A stretch of 54,108 bases of DNA, taken from Rhodanobacteraceae bacterium (lineage in GTDB: Bacteria > Acidobacteriota > Terriglobia > Terriglobales > Acidobacteriaceae). Shown here piece after piece: positions 45,655-53,015 of this stretch. The notes beneath the pieces were generated by a model, which did no database searches, had not been told where the DNA came from, and saw only the letters and a program-made list of their open reading frames with translations. The stretch covers positions 1-54,108 of the forward strand of contig CAJCHN010000092.1 in the NCBI GenBank assembly GCA_903970285.1, given 5' to 3'. The translations under genes were made by a program, and so were the position numbers. Numbering within the stretch: the first letter of the stretch is position 1; the number at the start of each line of letters is the position of its first letter.

Positions 45655-47805
45655 CTACATCTTCAGCTCCTTCACCAGAAACGCATACATGTCGGCGGTC
45701 ACATCGAGCTGCTTGGAGAGCGGCATGCCGCCGCCATGGCCGGCCCGTGTCTCCACGCGGATCAGAACCGGCCGGGCGCCGGGAGTCTTCTCCGCCGCCG
45801 CCTGCATGGCCGCCGCGAACTTGAAGCTGTGCGCCGGGAAGACGCGGTCGTCATGGTCGGCCGTGGTGATGAACGTCGGCGGATACAGCACGCCGGGGCG
45901 GACGTTGTGGACGGGTGAGAATTTGAGGATCGAGCGGAAGTCCGCCTCGTTTTCGCTGGGTGAGCCGTAGTCCGACTTCCACGCGTAGCCGATGGTGAAC
46001 TTGTCGAAGCGCAGCATGTCCATCACGCCAACCTGCGCCAGCGCCGCGCCGAACAGGTCCGGACGCTGCAGTTCCACGGCTCCCACCAGCAGCCCGCCGT
46101 TTGAGCCGCCGTTGATCGCCAGCTTCCTGGGCGAGGTGTACTTGTTGGCGATCAGAAACTCCGCGCAGGCGATGAAATCGTCGAAGACATTCTGTTTGTG
46201 CGTCCGGGTACCGGCCTCGTGCCACTTCTCCCCATACTCGCCGCCGCCCCGCAGAATCGCCTCGGCGTAGATGCCGCCCATCTCCAGCCATGCCATCCGC
46301 GAGGACGCGTAACCCGGACCCAGCGACACATTGAAGCCGCCGTAGCCGTACAGGATCGTGGGCGTTGAGCCGTCCATCGTCGTTCCCTTTTTGGCTGTGA
46401 TAAAGAGCGGCACCCGGGTGCCGTCCTTGCTGGTGGCAAAAACCTGCCGGGTCTCGTACTGCGCGGGATCGAAGGTCAGCTTCGGCTGCTTCCACACCGT
46501 GCTGGCGAAGGTCTTCATGTCCAGCCGGTAAACGGTCGGAGGCGTGGTGTAGTTGGTGAAGGTGTAGAAGGTCTCCTCATCGGTCTTCTTGCCGGGGTTC
46601 ACGCCGGCGGAGCCGATGCCGGGCAGCGCGAGCTTCCGGATGTGTGTCCCGTCCGGCTGGTAGAGCTCGACCTCGCTCTTGGCGTCAACGAGATAAGTGA
46701 TGATGAGCGTGCCGTGCACCATGACCGCGGAGTCGATCGAATTCCTGGTCTCCGGAACGATGACCTTCCAATGGGAAGGCTCGGGATGATCGAGGTCTAC
46801 CTTGACGATCTTGGAGTTGGGCGCGTCCTTGTTGGTCTGCATCCAGACTTCGCGCCCTTCGCTGCCGATCCATCCATAAACCGCGTCCGCGTCGGGCGCG
46901 ATCTTGATCGTAGGAGACGTCTCCGCCTGCCATCCGGTCCGGGTCAGATCCTTGACCACCAGCGCGTTGTTGCTGCCCTTTCCCTGGTAGAGCGCAAGCC
47001 AGCGGCCATCCTCGCTGACGCCTCCGTTGATCGTCATCTCCTTGTCGTCCGAGCGCTCGAAGACGATCACGTCAGAGGTCTGCGGCGTGCCCAGCCTGTG
47101 GAAGTAGAGCTTGTGGAAGTAGGCGGCGCGCTTGAGCGCTTCCGCCTTCTCAGCGTCGGTCTTCGGCACGCCAAAGCTGGAGTAGAAGAAGCCGCTGCCA
47201 TCCTTCAGCCAGCTGATGCCGCTGAATTTCACCCAGTCGACGACGTCCGGAAGATCCTCACCGGTCTCGACCACCTTCACGTGAATCTTCTCGAGGTCGC
47301 TGCCGGCTTCGGAGAGCGAGTAGGCGAGCAGCTTGCCGTCGTCGGTGGCGGACGAGCTTTGCAGCGCGATGGTGCCGTCGTCGCGCAGCGTGTTCGGGTC
47401 GAGCAGAATCTTCGACTCGCCATGCTCGCCCTGCTGCCAGTAGAGGACCGACTGGTTCTGCAGGCCGGAGTTACGCCGGTAGAAGAAGCGCCCATCTTCC
47501 ATCTCCGGCGGAGTGAAGCGCTCGTAGTTGTTCAGCTCCATCAGCCGCGCGTGGATCTTGGCGCGCTGCGGGACATCGCTGAGGAAGCTCTGCGTCAGCG
47601 TGTTTTCAGCATCGACCCACTGTTTCACCTCGGGCGAGTCGACATTCTCCATCCAGCGATACGGATCGGCGACAGTGGTGCCGAAGTATACGTCCTTCTG
47701 ATCGGAAAGATGAGCTGCTGGATAATTCAGCGCCTGCCCGTTTGCTGCTCCCGTGAATGCCAACGTCAACACTCCCCATGCAGCCGCCTGCTTCCAATCC
47801 GCCAC
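45655..47805 (-). CDS. Prolyl oligopeptidase (S9A family), exported
   Basis: About 716 residues. A signal peptide (WGVLTLAFTGAANGQA) leads into the seven-bladed propeller, starting DPYRWMENVDSPEVKQWV, which is typical of S9A. The hydrolase domain has the catalytic Ser in NGGSNGGLL, the Asp in TADHDDRVFP and the His in RAGHGGGMP. These enzymes cut short proline-containing peptides; periplasmic forms are common in Acidobacteria. The GTG at 47805, with AAGGAG six bases upstream, is preferred to a GTG at 47835. Confidence 0.93.
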   Translation of the reverse strand: MADWKQAAAWGVLTLAFTGAANGQALNYPAAHLSDQKDVYFGTTVADPYRWMENVDSPEVKQWVDAENTLTQSFLSDVPQRAKIHARLMELNNYERFTPPEMEDGRFFYRRNSGLQNQSVLYWQQGEHGESKILLDPNTLRDDGTIALQSSSATDDGKLLAYSLSEAGSDLEKIHVKVVETGEDLPDVVDWVKFSGISWLKDGSGFFYSSFGVPKTDAEKAEALKRAAYFHKLYFHRLGTPQTSDVIVFERSDDKEMTINGGVSEDGRWLALYQGKGSNNALVVKDLTRTGWQAETSPTIKIAPDADAVYGWIGSEGREVWMQTNKDAPNSKIVKVDLDHPEPSHWKVIVPETRNSIDSAVMVHGTLIITYLVDAKSEVELYQPDGTHIRKLALPGIGSAGVNPGKKTDEETFYTFTNYTTPPTVYRLDMKTFASTVWKQPKLTFDPAQYETRQVFATSKDGTRVPLFITAKKGTTMDGSTPTILYGYGGFNVSLGPGYASSRMAWLEMGGIYAEAILRGGGEYGEKWHEAGTRTHKQNVFDDFIACAEFLIANKYTSPRKLAINGGSNGGLLVGAVELQRPDLFGAALAQVGVMDMLRFDKFTIGYAWKSDYGSPSENEADFRSILKFSPVHNVRPGVLYPPTFITTADHDDRVFPAHSFKFAAAMQAAAEKTPGARPVLIRVETRAGHGGGMPLSKQLDVTADMYAFLVKELKM

Positions 47806-47981
47806 GCCGCACTCCTTCAAAACATCTGGGCCCACTCTAACACCGCCGGCTGTGCTCCAGTCCGCTGGAGGCGCTGTGCTGTCCTACGCCACCCCTGTCA
47901 TTCTGCATATATTCTTCATGGCGAAGGAGTTCGCTTTGGTTCCATCGATGCCTCCGGCCGAGACCCCGTAGGTACGATCTG

Positions 47982-48875
47982 TCAGGCCAGCAGCACCTGC
48001 AGGTTCGCCTCCGCTTTCAGCCGGGCGTCTCTCAACGTGGCGACTGGTTCGCCCGTGGGATAGAACTCCATGGCGATCCACCGGTCGTAGTGCAGGGCGG
48101 CTAGTCGTCGGTAGATTTCAGGGAAGTTGATCTCGCCGGTACCGGGCTGGTGGCGTCCGGGCACGTCGGCGACGTGCAGCAGGCCGACCAGGTCGATGTT
48201 CTGTTCGAGCTTCTCGATCAGGTTCCCAAAGCTGCGCTGCTCGTGGTACAGGTCGTAGAGCACGCGCAGGTTGGGCGCGGCGACAGCGCGAGCGATCTCG
48301 AAGGCGTCGGTCACCGAGGCCAGGAAGATCGAGGGATTTTCCAGCAGGTCGATCGGTTCGATGAGAATCTCGACCTTCTGCCGGGCGGCCAGGGCGGCGG
48401 CGCGCTTCAGATTCTCTACGGCGACAGCGCGCTGGGCCGCAGCGCTGAGGCTCGGTACGCGTGGTCCCGAGAGCAGGATGGCGCGGGTGCAGTGGAAGTC
48501 CTCCATGGCGCGGAGATGCTCGGCGAACTGGCTGAGGAAGGCTTCGGTTTGAGCGGGAACCGCAAACCCGGCCACGACACCGCTCATCGCGTCCACTGCC
48601 AGGTTGAGATTTCGCATGCGGTCGAGGATCCGGCGGCGCTCGTCGGACGGCCAGGCGTGAAACTCGCCGACCAGCTCGACGCCCTGATAGCCGGCCGCGG
48701 AGACAATCTCCAGGCTGCGGTCGAAGGAGGTATGCTGCGTCAGCGTCCAGAGCATCACGGAGAAGCGAACCGAGTCCGGGGGCGCTGCGGCCGCAAGCCT
48801 CGCGGCGAGGCTGGATGGAAATCTGGCAGAGACAAAGGCTGCGGACAACATCCTGGCGGCTTGGCGGCGGTTCAT
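47982..48875 (-). CDS. Sugar phosphate isomerase/epimerase (hydroxypyruvate-isomerase-like)
   Basis: About 297 residues. A twin-Arg start (MNRRQAARMLSAAF) suggests Tat export. The TIM-barrel has the metal ligands of the AP-endonuclease-2 family: Glu in LIEPIDLLENP, Asp/His in YDLYHEQ, His in LHVADVPGRHQPGTGE and Glu in WIAMEFYPTGEP. It resembles hydroxypyruvate isomerase and related sugar isomerases. It is divergent from a GMC oxidoreductase across a repeat-rich control region, a pairing found in sugar-oxidation clusters; the substrate is unknown. Confidence 0.88.
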   Translation of the reverse strand: MNRRQAARMLSAAFVSARFPSSLAARLAAAAPPDSVRFSVMLWTLTQHTSFDRSLEIVSAAGYQGVELVGEFHAWPSDERRRILDRMRNLNLAVDAMSGVVAGFAVPAQTEAFLSQFAEHLRAMEDFHCTRAILLSGPRVPSLSAAAQRAVAVENLKRAAALAARQKVEILIEPIDLLENPSIFLASVTDAFEIARAVAAPNLRVLYDLYHEQRSFGNLIEKLEQNIDLVGLLHVADVPGRHQPGTGEINFPEIYRRLAALHYDRWIAMEFYPTGEPVATLRDARLKAEANLQVLLA

Positions 48876-48922
48876 CTGGATCCGTCGATGGCATTCAGCC
48901 GGTGCGAACAAGGAATCATGCG

Positions 48923-48938
48923 GTCTATCTATATAGAC
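48923..48938. promoter_or_regulatory. Inverted repeat in the isomerase/GMC control region
   Basis: GTCTAT, CTAT loop, ATAGAC. Its right arm runs directly into the first unit of the 25-bp tandem repeat. CTATCTATAT recurs at 49076-49085, next to the GMC start. Confidence 0.5.
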
Positions 48939-48982
48939 GTGAGCGCTGTTGCGCAAGATAGAGGTGAGCGCTGTTGCGCAAG
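48933..48982. promoter_or_regulatory. Two 25-bp tandem operator-like repeats
   Basis: Two adjoining 25-bp units (48933-48957, 48958-48982) differ at one base. Each contains GTGAGCGCTGTTGCGCAAG, with the palindromes AGCGCT and TTGCGCAA. TTGCGCAA resembles the operator core of LacI-family repressors. The spacing suggests binding sites about 2.4 helical turns apart. Confidence 0.6.
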
Positions 48983-49083
48983 CGAGGAGTGCCTGGCGCG
49001 GACGCACCGGGTTGAGAGGCGGTAATCTTTGCATAGACAGCCGCACGCGGTCGGCAAGCGGCGTTCGGTGGCATCCTATCTAT

Positions 49084-50847
49084 ATGGCACAACCTTATGA
49101 CGCGATCATCATCGGCAGCGGGGCGGGTGGCGGACCATTTGCCCTGCGCCTGGCGCAGGCAGGCAAGCGCATCCTGATTGTTGAACGCGGCCCGTTTCTG
49201 CCGCAGGAGAAGCTCAACTGGTCGACCTCAGCGGTCTTCATCGAGAATCGCTATCACACCCGCGAGACCTGGCACGACAAGGAGGGGAAGCCGCTGCACC
49301 CGCAGCAGGCTTATTTCGTCGGCGGCCAGACCAAGGTGTACGGGGCGGCGATGTTCCGCATGCGCGCAGAGGACTTCGGCGTGATCCAGCACAAGGGCGG
49401 CATCTCGCCGGCCTGGCCCATCACCTACGCCGACCTGGAGCCGTTCTACACCGAGGCCGAAGAGCTGTTCCACGTGCATGGGGATCTGGGGGCAAACCGT
49501 CCGGAGGTTCCGGGCGGTCTTGGGTCGGCGTTCGATCCCACCGAGCCGTTCCACTCAAAGGGCTATCCGTTTCCAGCCTTTACCAACGAGCCGCGCATGG
49601 CGGCCATTGAGGCTGGTGTGCGGGCGTGCGGGGTCAACACCTTTCCCATTCCGCTGGGTTTGAAGCGGAACGAGGCTGACCCGCTGAAGGCACCGTGTGT
49701 GCGCTGCGATACATGCGATGGTTATCCCTGCCTGGTGCATGCCAAGTCGGACGCGGACATTAACTGCGTGCGGCAGATTCTGCACCTTCCCAATGTCACC
49801 TTGATGACCAACACGCGGGTGCTCCGGCTGCTGACCAACTCACGTGGCACAGCAGTGACGGAGATCGAGGTAGAGCACAGCGGGCGTCAGTTGCATGAGC
49901 CTGGGTCGGCGGTGCCGGAGAAGGGGATCGCGCACTATGCTGCGCACCTGTTTGTGCTGGCGGCGGGCGCGGTGAACTCGGCCGTGGTGCTGCTGGCCTC
50001 GGCCAACGATGCACATCCTCGTGGGCTGGCGAATGGGTCGGACCAGGTGGGGCGCAACTTCATGTACCACCAGGCAGACGCGCTGCTGGCGCTCTCGCTG
50101 CAGGAGAATACGGATTCCTATACCAAGACCTGGGGGACGAACGACTTTTACCTGAAGGATCCGGACCCGAGCTACCCGTTTCCTCTGGGGCAGGTGCAGC
50201 CGGTCGGCAGCTTCCACCACGAGATGATGAAGAGCGACGCGCCACCCATGACGCCGGACTTTGTGCTGGACGCGATGAAGCACAAGGCGGTGCCGTGGTG
50301 GCTGACGACCGAGGACCTGCCGGCGGCGGAGAACCGCGTGACGCTGGAGAACGCCACGCCGTCCTCCGTTTATGGCGAAGCGGGATCGAACCTGACGCCG
50401 ACGCCGGACGTCTCCGGGCCGCACCCGGCGAGCGACACCGATCCTGAGGGTGCGTGGAACCAGTGCGGGACGGTTTCGGTGGCTCCGCCGGGCCGCATCA
50501 AGCTGAGCTACACGCCCAACAACGTGGAGTCGTTCAACCGGCTCAAGGATCGCTGGGTGGATACGCTGAAGAAGGCCGGGCATGCGGACACTCAGATGCC
50601 GCTGCACGCGTACTTCAAGAAGCGGATTCCCTTGGAGGGCGTGGGGCACCAGAACGGGACGGTGCGGATGGGCGCGGACCCGGCGAACAGCGTGCTGGAT
50701 CCTACCTGCAAGGCGCACCAACTGGACAATCTGTATGTGGTGGACGCGAGCTGCTTTGTCTCGGCGTCCGCGGTGAATCCATCGCTGACGGTGATTGCCA
50801 ATTCGCTGCGGGTGGCGCGGCATGTCCTCGAGACGCGGCTGACCTGA
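49084..50847 (+). CDS. GMC family oxidoreductase
   Basis: About 587 residues. The FAD-binding motif is IIGSGAGGGPFALRLAQAG near the N-terminus, followed by the GMC signature around GGQTKVYGAAMFRMR. The C-terminus has the catalytic GVGHQNGTVRMG and NLYVVDASCFVSASAVNPSL with its conserved Asn. A Cys-rich insert (CVRCDTCDGYPC) lies mid-protein. GMC enzymes oxidise alcohols or sugars, often passing electrons to cytochromes. No signal peptide and no gluconate-dehydrogenase small subunit are adjacent. ATG 49084 lacks a strong ribosome-binding site. Confidence 0.92.
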   Translation: MAQPYDAIIIGSGAGGGPFALRLAQAGKRILIVERGPFLPQEKLNWSTSAVFIENRYHTRETWHDKEGKPLHPQQAYFVGGQTKVYGAAMFRMRAEDFGVIQHKGGISPAWPITYADLEPFYTEAEELFHVHGDLGANRPEVPGGLGSAFDPTEPFHSKGYPFPAFTNEPRMAAIEAGVRACGVNTFPIPLGLKRNEADPLKAPCVRCDTCDGYPCLVHAKSDADINCVRQILHLPNVTLMTNTRVLRLLTNSRGTAVTEIEVEHSGRQLHEPGSAVPEKGIAHYAAHLFVLAAGAVNSAVVLLASANDAHPRGLANGSDQVGRNFMYHQADALLALSLQENTDSYTKTWGTNDFYLKDPDPSYPFPLGQVQPVGSFHHEMMKSDAPPMTPDFVLDAMKHKAVPWWLTTEDLPAAENRVTLENATPSSVYGEAGSNLTPTPDVSGPHPASDTDPEGAWNQCGTVSVAPPGRIKLSYTPNNVESFNRLKDRWVDTLKKAGHADTQMPLHAYFKKRIPLEGVGHQNGTVRMGADPANSVLDPTCKAHQLDNLYVVDASCFVSASAVNPSLTVIANSLRVARHVLETRLT

Positions 50848-50893
50848 TGGTGTGGGCGTCAGTTGTAGACTTGACGCCCACCCGGCGCGAAAA

Positions 50894-50936
50894 GATGCAA
50901 AGTATTCATCCTAAAGTGCTTATGGTGAGACCTTCC
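50894..50936 (+). repeat. Short dispersed element, copy 2
   Basis: Shares the exact 13-mer GATGCAAAGTATT with copy 1 at 31033 and a similar CTTA-GGT--GACC end. Lies between the convergent GMC and SDR genes. Confidence 0.55.
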
Positions 50937-50994
50937 GGGACCGCTGCTCCAAGTGTGGTGCAACAGCCCCGGACGTTTTGCGGGTTCTGCGTCT

Positions 50995-51792
50995 TTACTT
51001 CTCTGCCAGCGGTTTGGCCATGTCGTCGTGCATCTTGCCCTTGAGCTCGCCGGGGACGAAGTTGGCGAGGGCTCCTTCGAGCTTGGTCTTGAAGTTGGCG
51101 GCGTAGACGTGGTCCTTGCCGGCGAGGAGCGCCTCGTACCCCTGGCGGGCGACGTCGGCTGGCTGCGACTCCTGCTTGCCCTCGGAGCCGGCCTGGGTGT
51201 CGTCCATGCCGGCGCGATGGAAGAAGTCGGTGTCGGTGGGTCCGGGCTGGAGCGCGGTGACGGTGACGCCGGTGTCTTTGAGCTCGTAGCGGAGGCTGTG
51301 GGCGAAGGAGAGGACAAAGGCCTTGGAGGCGGCGTAGACGGCTTCGCGCGGAGCGACCATTTCGCCGGCGATGGAGGCCGTGAAGAGGATTTTTCCGGCA
51401 CCGCGCGGCACCATCTGCCGGACCACGTGCTTGGCGAAGTGCACGGTGTGGCCGCAGTTGAGGTGGATGAGGTTCAGTTCCTCGTCGAGATCGGTCTCGA
51501 CGAATTTGCCGCCGACACCGACGCCGGCATTGATGCAGGCGATATCGAGCGGGCGGCCGGCGGCCTGGACCTGCTCCCAGAGCCGGTCGACGCCCTCGCG
51601 GGTGGCGAGATCGGCAGTGACGCTGGTGACGTTGGCGCCCAGCGCCTGGAGGTCGGCGACCGCCTCGGCGAGACGTGCGCTTTCGGCGCAGACGATAAGG
51701 TCGTAGCCCTCGGTGGCGAGCACTTTGGCCAGTTCGAGGCCGATTCCGTTTGAAGCTCCGGTGACGACTGCGAGTCCCTGTGGCATATCCAT
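50995..51792 (-). CDS. Short-chain dehydrogenase/reductase
   Basis: A 265-residue classical SDR. The cofactor motif is VVTGASNGIG near residues 9-18, followed by NAG-like CINAGVG, the catalytic Ser in LFTASIAGE and the Tyr/Lys pair YAASK. The acidic residue after strand 2 (CAES) suggests NAD(H) but is not decisive. The C-terminal 60 residues form a helical tail seen in membrane-linked SDRs. Substrate unknown. It lies downstream of the TonB receptor on the same strand, separated by a strong terminator. Confidence 0.92.
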   Translation of the reverse strand: MDMPQGLAVVTGASNGIGLELAKVLATEGYDLIVCAESARLAEAVADLQALGANVTSVTADLATREGVDRLWEQVQAAGRPLDIACINAGVGVGGKFVETDLDEELNLIHLNCGHTVHFAKHVVRQMVPRGAGKILFTASIAGEMVAPREAVYAASKAFVLSFAHSLRYELKDTGVTVTALQPGPTDTDFFHRAGMDDTQAGSEGKQESQPADVARQGYEALLAGKDHVYAANFKTKLEGALANFVPGELKGKMHDDMAKPLAEK

Positions 51793-51885
51793 TCCCTCGG
51801 TAAGACTTCGGTGGCAACTGCACGAGGTACGATGCGGGCCCGGATGCGGCGGTGACCTGAGGCTGGAGGAGGTTTGCGGCCCATG

Positions 51886-51916
51886 AAAAAAGGCAGGGAG
51901 CGTGAGGCTCCCTGCC
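51886..51916 (-). terminator. Intrinsic terminator of the TonB-dependent receptor
   Basis: A perfect 10-bp stem (GGCAGGGAGC with GCTCCCTGCC, 5-base loop) followed on the minus strand by TTTTTT. It lies 23 bases after the receptor stop codon. Confidence 0.9.
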
Positions 51917-51938
51917 CTGGAAGGTGACTGCTTCGGGG

Positions 51939-53015
51939 TTAGAAGTTGAGCTTGAGCTGGAACTCGGTGGTGCGGGGACCGCCCTGGTCGAAGGTGCCAG
52001 AGTTGCGGGTGATGCGGTTGGACGAATTCAGGGCGGCGAAGGTGTTGGGGCCGTTGACGGTGCCCGGTTGACCAGCCAGCGAACCGCTCAAAGCGTTGTA
52101 GTTGCTCATGTTGAAGACGTTGTACATGGCAACCCCGGGAGTGAGTGAGAGCCCTTCGCGGAATTTTGTGAACTTGATCGGGTAGCTTGCGTTCATGTCG
52201 AAGGTACGGAGAGCGGGGTTATTGATCGCAGAGTTCTGCACCTGGGGGATCTGCTGCTGGACACCGCCAAGTGCGACAAGCTGCTGCTGGTTGAGGAGAC
52301 CTGCGTTGATGAGTGCATTTCCGGCAGGGGTGGGGGTGCCCGCATATTGGGTGTTGTAGGTGTTGATCAGCTTGGCGAGCCCGGCACCCTTGATCTCGTG
52401 TTCGTAGTAACCAGGGCTGGTTCCGGGAAGCAGATCGCCGATGGTGCCATCGCCGTTGAGGTCGGTTTGAAAGATCTGGGCCTGAGTTGTCTGCGGGGCA
52501 AGGGTAAGAGACGCGGACGGTGCGGAGAAGAAGTGTCCGATCGCGCCTACCTGGACGCCGTACTTGACGGCAAAGCTGCCGCCGAAGCTGAGTTCGTTGG
52601 TGTGGTCGAGGTTGCTGCGGCCGATGTACTCGGTCGGGTTGTCGTTGTTCCAAGGTCCGGTACCGGCGAAGAACTGGTCAGCGGTTCCGCCCCCGGTGGC
52701 GGTGACGATCTTGGAGTAGTTGTACGAGACGGTGAGGTTACTGCTGAGGATGCCGGGAAGGGGATGTTGCTTCTGCTGCTGGAGGACAGCTTGAAGTGCG
52801 TTATAGCCGGACTTGCCAACTGGCAGGATGAACTTGCCGGTCCCGAGGTTGGGGTTGGTGCCGGGGAAGGCCGCGCCCGTCGCGACCGTATGTCCGGCGT
52901 AAGAGTCGGCATAGTTCTGGTTGTAGACAGTTCCCGAGTCGAGGCCGTAGCCTGCGAGATTCTCAATGGTGATGGTAGGCATTGGGTTTTCCGGTGACGG
53001 GGTCAACTCCACCAC
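51939..53015 (-). CDS. TonB-dependent receptor, C-terminal fragment (after frameshift)
   Basis: About 358 residues of the outer-membrane barrel. It ends in TEFQLKLNF with a terminal Phe and contains barrel strands such as TNELSFGGSFAVKYGVQVG. It has no signal peptide or plug; those belong to the fragment upstream in another frame. The open frame begins at 53015, but homology to the barrel takes over near 52984-52990, within the overlap of the two frames. So this is the 3' part of one broken gene, not an independent protein. A strong terminator follows. Confidence 0.85.
   Translation of the reverse strand: MVELTPSPENPMPTITIENLAGYGLDSGTVYNQNYADSYAGHTVATGAAFPGTNPNLGTGKFILPVGKSGYNALQAVLQQQKQHPLPGILSSNLTVSYNYSKIVTATGGGTADQFFAGTGPWNNDNPTEYIGRSNLDHTNELSFGGSFAVKYGVQVGAIGHFFSAPSASLTLAPQTTQAQIFQTDLNGDGTIGDLLPGTSPGYYEHEIKGAGLAKLINTYNTQYAGTPTPAGNALINAGLLNQQQLVALGGVQQQIPQVQNSAINNPALRTFDMNASYPIKFTKFREGLSLTPGVAMYNVFNMSNYNALSGSLAGQPGTVNGPNTFAALNSSNRITRNSGTFDQGGPRTTEFQLKLNF

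Noticed and set aside
46642..48063. 473-codon open frame on the plus strand
   Set aside because: Antisense to the prolyl oligopeptidase.
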